Positions 9,012 through 16,598 of a DNA stretch of 64,000 nt are shown here, in pieces (position 1 is the first letter of the stretch; each line of letters opens with the position of its first letter). The position numbers were made by a program, and so were the translations under genes. The DNA comes from Faecalicatena faecalis (GTDB lineage Bacteria; Bacillota; Clostridia; Lachnospirales; Lachnospiraceae). The DNA lies in NCBI RefSeq assembly GCF_012524165.2, contig NZ_JABACJ020000024.1, positions 1-64,000 on the forward strand. Reading direction: 5' to 3'. The notes under the pieces were generated by a model. The model searched no databases. It was not told the origin of the DNA and saw nothing but the letters and a program-made list of their open reading frames with translations.

Positions 9012-9878
9012 ATGAAAGCAAAAACGAAAAAACACGTATCCCCAGGAATGATCGTGATTTATGCGATTCTCATTTTCTGGGCACTGACCACCATATATCC
9101 GATCTTTTGGATTATTATAAACTCTTTTAAAGCGAAAAATGAGATTCTGGCAAATTCCTTCTCTCTGCCGCTGGGAGATCTGTTCACAACATCAAACTAT
9201 AAGACTGCTTTTGAGCGTTTGAACATTTTCAGTGCTTATCGGAACAGTATCATCATATCCTGTACTGTAGCACTTGTAGTCGTATTGCTGGCCGGTCTGG
9301 CATCCTTTGCCATCGTCCGCTATAGCTTCAGACTAAAGAAATTTGTGTACTCACTGATTATCGCAGGAATGATGTTCCCGGTGTTCTCAACAATCATTCC
9401 GGTCTTTCGGATGCTGAACACCTTGCATATTGCCAATACCAATAACCTGTGGCTGTCCCTTCTGTCCGTGGCGCTGCCCCAGATTGCAGGGAACCTGTCC
9501 TTTGCGATCGTGGTATTGAGCGGCTACATTAAGTCGCTGCCGATCGAACTGGAGGAGGCTGCTTACATGGAAGGCTGCAATGCATACCAGATCTTCTTCA
9601 AGGTCGTAATGCCGCTGACCAAGCCATCCTTTGCAACCGTTGCAATCTTCTCCTTCCTCTGGAGCTACAATGATTTGTTCACACAGATGTTCCTGCTGCG
9701 TCTTCCAGAGCAGAGGGCAATCACACGTCTGTTAAATGAACTGACTGCCATGGAGGGTACGAACTATGGACTGATGGCAGCAGCAGTTGCGCTGGTTGTC
9801 ATTCCGGTCATCATCGTGTATATTATATTACAGAAGCATATTATTAAAGGTATGACTGCAGGCGCAATCAAAGGATAA
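9012..9878 (+). CDS. Sugar ABC transporter permease, MalG-like
   Basis: A 288-residue partner permease with six predicted spans, the EAA loop (E-E-A-A-Y-M-E-G-C-N-A-Y-Q) and the MalG-type C-terminus ending K-G-M-T-A-G-A-I-K-G. It begins 14 nt after the first permease behind GAAAGGAG. Together they form the membrane channel for the sugar bound by the 6688 lipoprotein. Confidence 0.9.
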   Translation: MKAKTKKHVSPGMIVIYAILIFWALTTIYPIFWIIINSFKAKNEILANSFSLPLGDLFTTSNYKTAFERLNIFSAYRNSIIISCTVALVVVLLAGLASFAIVRYSFRLKKFVYSLIIAGMMFPVFSTIIPVFRMLNTLHIANTNNLWLSLLSVALPQIAGNLSFAIVVLSGYIKSLPIELEEAAYMEGCNAYQIFFKVVMPLTKPSFATVAIFSFLWSYNDLFTQMFLLRLPEQRAITRLLNELTAMEGTNYGLMAAAVALVVIPVIIVYIILQKHIIKGMTAGAIKG

Positions 9879-9972
9879 ATAGTTTTTGGACCATAGTATC
9901 CTGCAGACCGAAGGATGATACGAAGTACAAGAGGATGAACCAGGATAAAAGTTGACTTATGGGGATGGGATT

Positions 9973-10749
9973 ATGTACAAAGTTGTGATTATCGATGATG
10001 AACCGATTATAGTGGAGGGGCTTTCCCGTGTGATTAAATGGGAAGAGTATGGCTGCCGTCTGGCAGGAACTGCCTATGATGGAATGGACGGCGTAAATGT
10101 GATCCGGGAGCAGAAGCCGGATATCATCTTTTCCGATATTGCCATGCCGGGGATGGACGGTCTGAAAATGATTGCCGCCATCAAGGTGGAACAGCCAGAC
10201 GCAATGATCGCGATTCTGACAGGTTATCGGGACTTTGACTATGCGCAGACGGCAATCCGGCTTGGAGTATGCAGATTCCTTTTAAAGCCTTCGAACCTGT
10301 CGGAGCTGGAAGAGGCAGTCCAGTTCATGGTCTCCGAATTGAAAAAGAAGCATCCCGAGGAAGCAAAAGAAGAGAAAGCAGAAGGCGCAGAAGACTCCGA
10401 AGGGAAGGATTCTGAGGGAACAGCCGGAAGCTTTATCGTCAAGAATGCGCTGGAATATATGGAAAGTCATTATGCGGAGAAGATCACACTCTCCGAGCTG
10501 GCAGATAAGATGTATGTCAGCCAGTGGCATCTGAGCAAGCTCCTCAATAAGCATACGAAGAAAAGCTTTAGTGAACTTTTAAATGAAATCCGGGTAAAAG
10601 AAGCAAAACAGTTGCTCAAAGACCCGTCCCTCCGTGTCGGTGATGTGGCAGAGATGGTCGGATTTCTGGATATCGCACATTTTTCCAGAGTATTTAAGAA
10701 ATGTACAGAAATGTCCGCGAATGAATATAGAAATAAGAAATTAGGATAG
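9973..10749 (+). CDS. YesN-type response regulator (REC plus AraC helix-turn-helix)
   Basis: A 258-residue regulator. The receiver domain (about 1-120) has I-D-D-E-P, phospho-acceptor Asp55 in F-S-D-I-A-M-P-G-M-D-G, and the conserved Lys in L-L-K-P-S. An acidic, low-complexity linker of about 25 residues follows, then a C-terminal AraC/XylS domain with two helix-turn-helix units (L-S-E-L-A-D-K-M-Y-V-S and V-G-D-V-A-E-M-V-G-F). The start is the ATG at 9973; the upstream in-frame ATG would add seven residues ahead of the canonical V-V-I-I-D-D-E. It probably takes phosphate from the 4794 kinase and activates the transporter genes. Confidence 0.88.
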   Translation: MYKVVIIDDEPIIVEGLSRVIKWEEYGCRLAGTAYDGMDGVNVIREQKPDIIFSDIAMPGMDGLKMIAAIKVEQPDAMIAILTGYRDFDYAQTAIRLGVCRFLLKPSNLSELEEAVQFMVSELKKKHPEEAKEEKAEGAEDSEGKDSEGTAGSFIVKNALEYMESHYAEKITLSELADKMYVSQWHLSKLLNKHTKKSFSELLNEIRVKEAKQLLKDPSLRVGDVAEMVGFLDIAHFSRVFKKCTEMSANEYRNKKLG

Positions 10750-10763
10750 TAAGGATAATAGAA

Positions 10764-10817
10764 AAAAACACTGGAACAGGCTGAACAGAAAAGAATGCCT
10801 TTCCAGTGTTTTTTTGG
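10764..10817 (+). terminator. Intrinsic terminator after the response regulator
   Basis: AACACTGGAA (from about 10767) pairs with TTCCAGTGTT (10801-10810), extended by flanking A and T runs, and is followed by a T-tract. It ends the GH94/ABC transcription unit before the glycine reductase region. Confidence 0.85.
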
Positions 10818-10918
10818 TCAAAAAAGGGATAAAATTAAATTGCACCCCGCAGATTTAACAAAAAACTGCGTGTGATTTTGTGGAAAACAACTAAATTGAT
10901 TTATTCGCTTCTCAAAGC

Positions 10919-10947
10919 TTGCAAAATTTTTAACAATTGGTTATTAT
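10919..10947 (+). promoter_or_regulatory. Sigma-A-type promoter of the glycine reductase cluster
   Basis: TTGCAA at 10919-10924, a 17-nt spacer and TATTAT at 10942-10947. Transcription would start near 10954, about 55 nt before the glycine aptamer. A small hairpin (CGCAG/CTGCG, about 10848-10870) and the 20-nt box at 10894-10913 lie upstream. Confidence 0.6.
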
Positions 10948-11009
10948 AGAAACAGGCAATAGACTGGGTTCTAGTTGTCTATAAGTAAACTGCATAGTGG
11001 GATGATGTT

Positions 11010-11110
11010 TTCTAAGAGAGAGTTGTTGAATCAACCGCCGAAGAGGCAAGCCGGAGTTACGAGGGTGAACGTATGATGGTGAAACTTTCAGGCAAAAGGA
11101 CTGGAAAACG
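11010..11110 (+). ncRNA. Glycine riboswitch (single aptamer visible)
   Basis: The conserved strings of the glycine aptamer are present in order: an AGAGAG 5' side, C-C-G-A-A-G-A-G-G-C-A-A-G at about 11037-11050, and the 3' signature TTTCAGGCAAAAGGACTGG at about 11086-11104. I find no second full aptamer on either side. Glycine riboswitches typically control glycine catabolism or transport genes, and this one leads into grdX-grdE. A terminator follows at 11183. Confidence 0.88.
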
Positions 11111-11182
11111 TACCACATTCTGAATCTTGTGCTGAGTGTTTTTTATAAAACAGGTAATCAGGGCAAATAGACAGGAAGGAGG

Positions 11183-11220
11183 ACGATTTATACACAGGTG
11201 TGTTTAAATTGTCTTTTTTT
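11183..11220 (+). terminator. Expression-platform terminator of the glycine riboswitch
   Basis: GACGATTTATACAC (11183-11196) pairs with the segment ending TTTAAATTGTC at 11213, with one wobble and one mismatch, followed by seven T. An 8-nt pair ACAGGAAG (11171-11178) and CTTCCTGT (11234-11241) encloses it and could form a competing fold. It lies between aptamer and grdX, so glycine binding probably decides readthrough. Confidence 0.75.
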
Positions 11221-11272
11221 ATGACATAGATAACTTCCTGTAAGGAACTGAAAAAGGAGAAGATGGATCAAG

Positions 11273-11659
11273 ATGAGTAAAAACAGCTACATAGTGATAA
11301 CAAACAATCCACTTGTTTTAGAAAGGCTCAACGAAGGGCACAAAGTCATATACAAAGAGATTTCTTATGAAGAGATTTTAAAAGAGGCTAGAGACAGAAT
11401 CCACGATGGTCACCGGCTTTTAACACATCCTCTTTCGGGAAGTGTAAAACCGAATGAAACACCATACAAATCAATTTTAATAACAGAAAGAAAGGAGAAG
11501 ATGGATGAATGGTCCGTCAAGATCATTGAAAGTGCCATCCAGGCATGTGGAAAGTTCGAGTTCAAGTCGGACAAGTACAAGCCGGAGGTGTACAGAGATT
11601 TTCAATTGATCGACTGGACACTGTTGGAGAGTGGATTAGCATCGGCTGACGCATGGTAA
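11273..11659 (+). CDS. grdX: GrdX family protein
   Basis: A 128-residue protein recognised as GrdX, a small protein of unknown biochemical role found at the head of glycine, sarcosine or betaine reductase operons. It starts S-K-N-S-Y-I-V-I-T-N-N-P and contains the V-L-x-x-A-R-D-x-I-H-x-G-H-x-L-L-T-H-P-L-S-G-S-V-K-P-N-E-like central block. First gene after the riboswitch. The ribosome site (AAGGAG) is closer to an overlapping 5-codon frame (ATG at 11262) than to the grdX ATG, hinting at translational coupling. Then 138 nt without a gene precede grdE; they contain a possible CATACC/GGTATG hairpin and no obvious T-run. Confidence 0.85.
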   Translation: MSKNSYIVITNNPLVLERLNEGHKVIYKEISYEEILKEARDRIHDGHRLLTHPLSGSVKPNETPYKSILITERKEKMDEWSVKIIESAIQACGKFEFKSDKYKPEVYRDFQLIDWTLLESGLASADAW

Positions 11660-11797
11660 ATGGGAAGGCCGGCCATACCTTCGCGGGACCTGAGTTAGGA
11701 GCGTTGGTATGTAGGGTAAGTTCAAAAGAGGTTTTGAATCGTTAAATTGCACGGAAACTAAAAAATTATAATAATCATTGAGAGGAGGGCATGACAA

Positions 11798-13078
11798 GTG
11801 AGATTAGAAATGGGACACATTTACATTAAGGATATCCAGTTCGGACCGGAATCAAAGATTGAAGACGGAGTCCTTTATGTATCCGAGGAGGCTGTAAAAG
11901 CAGTAGCTCTGGAGGAGGAAAAAATTAAGAGTGTATCACTTGACATTGCAAGACCGGGCGAATCTGTAAGAATTACACCGGTTAAGGACGTTATCGAGCC
12001 AAGAGTAAAGGTAGAAGGAAGAGGAGGAATCTTCCCGGGAGTTGTTGCTAAGACTGACACAGTTGGAGAAGGCAAGACTTATGCTTTAAAGGGAATGGCT
12101 GTTGTAACAGCAGGTAAGATCGTAGGATTCCAGGAAGGTATCATCGATATGACAGGCCCGGGAGCAGACTACACACCATTTTCTAAGACATTGAACCTGG
12201 TTATGGTATGTGAGCCTGTAGAGGGAATTGAGCCTCACGATTATGAGAAGGCAGTGAGACTTGCAGGATTTAAAGTTGCAGTTTATATTGGGGAATTAGC
12301 ACGTGAGCTGACACCAGATGAGACAAAGGTATATGAGACATGCACAATCAAAGAAGGACTTGAGAAGTATCCTGACCTTCCGAGAGTTGCTTATGTACAG
12401 ATGCTTCAGAGCCAGGGACTGCTTCACGATACATATGTATACGGCGTAGATGCAAAGAAGATCGTTCCTACGATTTTAAGCCCTACAGAGATCATGGATG
12501 GTGCAATCGTATCAGGAAACTGTGTATCTGCATGTGACAAGAACCCAACTTATGTACATCTGAACAACCCAGTCGTACATGATTTATTTGAACAGCACGG
12601 AAAGACTTTGAACTTTGTTTGCCAGATCATCACGAACGAGAACGTTTACCTGGCTGATAAGCTTCGTTCTTCCGACTGGACAGCTAAGCTTTGCAAGATG
12701 CTTGACTTAGACGGTGTTATCGTTTCCCAGGAAGGATTCGGTAATCCAGATACAGACCTGATCCTCAACTGCAAGAAGATTGAGGCAGAAGGTGTGAAGA
12801 CAGTTATCATCACAGATGAGTATGCAGGACGCGATGGAAAATCCCAGTCTCTTGCAGATGCAGACCCGGCAGCAGACGCCGTTATCACTGGTGGTAATGC
12901 GAACCAGTTGATTATTCTTCCAAAACTGGACAAGGTAATCGGTACATTAGACTATGTGAACAAGATTGCAGGAGCAAGTGAAGAGACTCTCCATGAGGAC
13001 GGCAGCTTAGAGGTAGAGCTTCAGGTTCTTACAGGTGCAACAAATGAAACTGGCTTTAACAAGCTGAGTGCAAGATAG
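11798..13078 (+). CDS. grdE: Glycine reductase component B, proprotein subunit (alpha/beta)
   Basis: A 426-residue proprotein of the substrate-binding component of glycine reductase. The family is cleaved at a conserved Cys, which becomes a pyruvoyl group that forms a Schiff base with the amino acid. That site is visible as S-G-N-C-V-S-A-C-D-K with Cys242 and P-T-Y-V-H-L-N-N-P following. It begins with GTG at 11798, 9 nt after AGGAGG, giving the usual M-R-L-E N-terminus. Glycine rather than sarcosine or betaine is inferred from the glycine riboswitch and the complete grd set. Followed 16 nt later by grdB, the selenoprotein subunit of the same component. Confidence 0.92.
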   Translation: MRLEMGHIYIKDIQFGPESKIEDGVLYVSEEAVKAVALEEEKIKSVSLDIARPGESVRITPVKDVIEPRVKVEGRGGIFPGVVAKTDTVGEGKTYALKGMAVVTAGKIVGFQEGIIDMTGPGADYTPFSKTLNLVMVCEPVEGIEPHDYEKAVRLAGFKVAVYIGELARELTPDETKVYETCTIKEGLEKYPDLPRVAYVQMLQSQGLLHDTYVYGVDAKKIVPTILSPTEIMDGAIVSGNCVSACDKNPTYVHLNNPVVHDLFEQHGKTLNFVCQIITNENVYLADKLRSSDWTAKLCKMLDLDGVIVSQEGFGNPDTDLILNCKKIEAEGVKTVIITDEYAGRDGKSQSLADADPAADAVITGGNANQLIILPKLDKVIGTLDYVNKIAGASEETLHEDGSLEVELQVLTGATNETGFNKLSAR

Positions 13079-13094
13079 CGGGGAGGAGAAGAAA

Positions 13095-14405
13095 ATGGCT
13101 AAAATTAAAGTTGTTCATTATATCAATCAATTCTTCGCACAGATCGGCGGAGAGGAAAAAGCTGATTATCCGGCAGAGATTCGTGTTGGCGAGATCGTTG
13201 GACCGGGTATGGCATTAACAGCAAGCTTTGGAGACGAAGCAGAGATCATCGCAACGATCGTGTGCGGCGACTCATATTTCAATGAGAATCTTGAGAAAGC
13301 AAAAGCAGATATCCTTGCTATGGTAAAAGAGCAGGCACCGGATGTATTCGTTGCAGGACCGGCATTTAACGCAGGACGTTATGGTGTGGCTTGTGCTACA
13401 ATCGCTGCTGCTGTACAGGAAGAACTTGGAATTCCTGCAATTACTGGTATGTATGTAGAGAACCCTGGCGCTGATATGTTCAAGAACCAGGTATACATGA
13501 TTGCAACAAAGAACAATGCAGCAGGCATGAGAGATGCTGTTTCTAAGATGGCACCTCTGGCATTAAAGCTTGCAAAGGGCGAACCAATCGGTGCATCCGC
13601 AGAAGAAGGATATATGCCGAATGGTATCCGTGTGAATTTCTTCGAGAAGGAGAGAGGATCACAGAGAGCAGTAAAGATGCTGCTTAAGAAGCTGAATGGT
13701 AAACCATATGAGACAGAGTACCCAATGCCTGATTTCGATAGAGTAGATCCGAATCCGGCAGTGAAAGATCTGGCTCATGCTAAGATTGCTCTGGTAACAT
13801 CAGGCGGTATCGTACCGAAGGGCAACCCGGATCATATCGAAAGCTCCAGTGCATCTCACTATGGTGAGTATGACATCACAGGAGTATATGACCTGACAGA
13901 AGAGACTTACGAGACAGCACACGGCGGATATGATCCTGTTTATGCAAACAAGGATTCAGACAGAGTTCTGCCTGTAGATGTACTGCGCGATTTGGAAAAA
14001 GAAGGCGTAATCGGAGAACTTCATAATAAATTCTATACAACAGTGGGGAACGGAACAGCCGTTGCTAATGCAAAAGCATTTGCTGCAGAATTTTCACAGA
14101 AACTGCTTGCAGACGGTGTAGACGCAGTTATCCTCACCTCCACGTGAGGCACCTGTACTCGTTGCGGTGCAACGATGGTGAAAGAAGTGGAGAGAGCTGG
14201 AATTCCGGTTGTACATATTTGTACAGTAACCCCGATTTCCATGACAGTTGGTGCTAACAGAATCGTACCGGCTATCGCTATTCCACATCCTCTTGGCAAT
14301 CCAGCTTTGAATGCAGGAGAGGAAAAAGCGCTTCGTCGTAAGATCGTTGAAAAGGCATTAGATGCTTTGGCAACTGAAGTAGACGGACAGAAGATTTTCG
14401 AGTAA
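13095..14405 (+). CDS. grdB: Glycine reductase component B, selenoprotein subunit (gamma), with in-frame UGA as selenocysteine
   Basis: Read through the TGA at 14145-14147, this is a 436-residue GrdB with selenocysteine at position 351 in the family motif T-S-T-U-G-T-C-T-R-C-G-A-T-M. The frame stays open to TAA at 14405, and residues after the UGA (I-P-V-V-H-I-C-T-V-T-P-I-S, I-A-I-P-H-P-L-G-N-P) are classical GrdB. The selenol attacks glycine held by the GrdE pyruvoyl group, giving acetate bound to the selenoprotein A carrier. A SECIS-like hairpin lies just after the UGA. Standard gene calling would split this gene at 14147 and start a false gene at 14175. Specific substrate (glycine versus sarcosine or betaine) is inferred. 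Confidence 0.95.
14145..14180 (+). promoter_or_regulatory. SECIS element of grdB
   Basis: After the UGA, an upper stem CGTTGC (14160-14165) and GCAACG (14169-14174) closes a GGT apical loop. A lower stem CACC (14150-14153) and GGTG (14177-14180) lies outside it. A GG-containing apical loop roughly 20 nt past the UGA fits the bacterial SECIS rule for SelB recruitment. Confidence 0.8.
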
Positions 14406-14505
14406 AATAAGAGATAAGGACAACCTCCAAAAAGGTGTGGGATGACAGGCCCCGCCTTTCAGAGGCTTTCCGGACTAGAATCCATGAAGGAGAGGAAACT
14501 TCGTT

Positions 14506-15450
14506 ATGAGCAAGATTTATGACGTAATCATCCTGGGAGCAGGACCGGCAGGTCTTGCAGCAGGACTGTATGCAGGCAGGAGCCGTCTGTCCACATTGAT
14601 TATCGAGAAGGGACAGGACGGAGGACAGATCGCAATCACAGATGAGATTGAGAACTATCCGGGACAGATCGTAGAGGGAGAATCAGGACCGTCTCTGATC
14701 GAAAGAATGACACAGCAGGCTGAAAAGTTTGGTGCAGAGCGTGTATCAGACACAATCAAAGAAGTACAGCTCGAAGGGGACGTAAAAGTCTTAAAGAGCG
14801 AGAAGGCTGAATATCAGGCTAAAAATGTGATCATTGCAACCGGTGCACATGCAAGACCAATCGGATGCAAGGGTGAGAAGGAATACATGGGCAAGGGTGT
14901 ATCTTACTGTGCAACATGTGATGCCAATTTCTTCGAAGACTTTGAAGTATATGTAGTAGGCGGCGGAGATTCTGCAGTTGAAGAAGCAATGTACCTTACA
15001 AAGTTCGCAAGAAAGGTAACCATCATCCACAGACGTGATGAGCTGCGTGCTGCCAAGTCCATTCAGGAGAAGGCATTTAAGAATCCGAAGATTGAATTCT
15101 TCTGGGATTCTGTTGTAGAAGAGCTTTACGGAGATGACATTCTTCAGGGAATGACGGTGAAGAACGTAAAGACCGGAGAGATTAGAAAAGTAGAAGCTGA
15201 CCCGGATGACGGAATGTTTGGTCTGTTCGGATTCATCGGAACTGTTCCGAACTCTGATATTTTCAAAGGTATCATCGACATGGACGAGAGGGGATATATC
15301 AAGACAGATGAAGACATGCATACTAATATCCCAGGCGTTTATGCAGCAGGTGATGTCCGTATCAAGAGTCTGAGACAGGTCGTAACAGCAGCAGCCGACG
15401 GTGCAATTGCAGCCGTTCAGGTTGAAAGAAGCATGTCAGATTATTTCTAA
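14506..15450 (+). CDS. trxB: Thioredoxin reductase of the glycine reductase system
   Basis: A 314-residue low-molecular-weight thioredoxin reductase. It has an N-terminal FAD site [10 protein letters not shown], the redox-active C-A-T-C in S-Y-C-A-T-C-D, the NADPH-site motif [10 protein letters not shown], and the C-terminal FAD motif A-A-G-D-V-R. It passes electrons from NADPH to the thioredoxin encoded next, which reduces selenoprotein A each turnover. It lies 100 nt after grdB; that gap holds a hairpin (AAAGG..CCTTT, about 14436-14460) without a T-run. trx genes inside grd operons are a known arrangement. Confidence 0.93.
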   Translation: MSKIYDVIILGAGPAGLAAGLYAGRSRLSTLIIEKGQDGGQIAITDEIENYPGQIVEGESGPSLIERMTQQAEKFGAERVSDTIKEVQLEGDVKVLKSEKAEYQAKNVIIATGAHARPIGCKGEKEYMGKGVSYCATCDANFFEDFEVYVVGGGDSAVEEAMYLTKFARKVTIIHRRDELRAAKSIQEKAFKNPKIEFFWDSVVEELYGDDILQGMTVKNVKTGEIRKVEADPDDGMFGLFGFIGTVPNSDIFKGIIDMDERGYIKTDEDMHTNIPGVYAAGDVRIKSLRQVVTAAADGAIAAVQVERSMSDYF

Positions 15451-15473
15451 GAGTAAACAGGAGGTATAGACCA

Positions 15474-15791
15474 ATGTTAGATTTAGACAAGAACACTTTT
15501 GAACCAGAAGTATTACAGGCAGAAGGATATGTATTCGTAGACTTCTACGGAGACGGATGCGTACCATGCCAGGCTCTGATGCCAAAGGTACATGAATTCG
15601 CAGAGACATACGGTGACAAGATGAAATTTACATCTTTGAACACAACAAAAGCACGCCGTCTTGCTATTGGACAGAAAGTTCTCGGACTTCCTGTTATGGC
15701 AATCTATAAAGACGGAGAGAAGATCGATGAAGTAGTAAAAGATGAGGCTACTCCAGAGAGCATTGAAGCGATGATCAAGAAATACATCTAA
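15474..15791 (+). CDS. trxA: Thioredoxin with a C-V-P-C active site
   Basis: A 105-residue thioredoxin fold protein. The active site is G-C-V-P-C instead of the usual W-C-G-P-C, a variant known from glycine-reductase-associated thioredoxins. The cis-Pro is in G-L-P-V-M-A. It donates electrons to selenoprotein A. It starts 24 nt after trxB behind AGGAGG. Both genes are almost certainly co-transcribed with grdEB. Confidence 0.92.
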   Translation: MLDLDKNTFEPEVLQAEGYVFVDFYGDGCVPCQALMPKVHEFAETYGDKMKFTSLNTTKARRLAIGQKVLGLPVMAIYKDGEKIDEVVKDEATPESIEAMIKKYI

Positions 15792-15937
15792 TCAGGTGAT
15801 TTCTTATCATAGATTTATTGAACTTTATAAGTCCAATAAAACAGATTACTGTCTGGGAATATCGGATGTAATTCCGAAGGGAACAGATGGTACAGTAGAT
15901 GAGTGATATAACTTAAAAGAAAGGAGAATGAATAATT

Positions 15938-16408
15938 ATGGCTATTTTAGAAGGTAAAAAAGCAATAATTATCGGAGACCGTGATGGAATTCCGGGACCG
16001 GCTATCGCAGAATGCGTAAAAACAGCTGGTGCTGAAATCGTATTTTCATCAACGGAGTGCTTCGTCTGAACAAGCGCAGGCGCAATGGACTTAGAGAATC
16101 AGAAGAGGGTAAAAGAATTTGCTGACGAATACGGTGCAGAGAACTTAGTAGTAGTTCTCGGTGCTGCAGAAGGTGAAGCTGCAGGTCTTGCAGCAGAAAC
16201 TGTAACAGCAGGTGACCCAACTTTTGCAGGTCCATTGACAGGAGTCCAGCTTGGACTTCAGGTATATCACGTATGTGAACCAGAGATGAAAGATGAATTT
16301 GACGCAGACGTTTATGACGAACAGATCAGTATGATGGAAATGGTACTCGATGTAGATGATATTATCAGCGAAATGACTGCCATCAGAGAGCAGTATTGCA
16401 AATTCTAA
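15938..16408 (+). CDS. grdA: Glycine reductase selenoprotein A, in-frame UGA as selenocysteine 44
   Basis: Reading the TGA at 16067-16069 as selenocysteine gives a 156-residue GrdA with Sec44 in [15 protein letters not shown], the canonical position and motif. The N-terminus is [22 protein letters not shown] as expected. GrdA carries the Se-carboxymethyl group from component B to component C, and thioredoxin regenerates its selenol. AAGGAG lies upstream of the ATG. A strong terminator follows at 16465, separating it from grdCD. Without recoding the gene would be missed or wrongly started at 16085. Confidence 0.95.
16067..16090 (+). promoter_or_regulatory. Possible SECIS element of grdA
   Basis: Just after the UGA, GCG (16074-16076) and CGC (16081-16083) can close a CAGG loop. 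The stem is short and the outer pairing is weak, so the hairpin is less convincing than the one in grdB, although some SECIS must exist here if Sec44 is inserted. Confidence 0.4.
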
Positions 16409-16464
16409 TAGAATGATCTAGTAGAGTTTATTTACTGTGCAAGTTCGAATGAACGAGTAATGAA

Positions 16465-16505
16465 GGGCAGGCCTTTAGCGAATCCGTAAAAGACCTGCCC
16501 TTTTT
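16465..16505 (+). terminator. Intrinsic terminator between grdA and grdC
   Basis: GGGCAGG (16465-16471) pairs with CCTGCCC (16494-16500), followed by TTTTT. It either ends the grdX-to-grdA unit or lets only part of transcription reach grdCD, which would keep carrier GrdA more abundant than component C. Confidence 0.8.
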
Positions 16506-16598
16506 ATGTATGGGGATTTTCTTGTACATAAATGAGACATCCATTTGATTAAGTATATCACAATTGAAATTTATAAGCTTAAGAAAGGCGGAAAACCA

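Noticed and set aside
10954-11260. Second (tandem) glycine aptamer
   Set aside because: Only one copy of the C-C-G-A-A-G and C-A-G-G-C-A-A-A-A-G-G-A-C signatures could be found.
14145-14175. Stop codon splitting GrdB into two genes
   Set aside because: Both sides are continuous GrdB sequence around the known Sec motif and a SECIS-like hairpin follows, so UGA is read as selenocysteine.
14791-15321. 176-codon open frame on the minus strand inside trxB
   Set aside because: Shadow of a strongly conserved gene; no ribosome site and no recognisable protein features.
16067-16085. Stop codon in grdA suggesting a pseudogene
   Set aside because: The codon is at the canonical Sec44 position in C-F-V-U.
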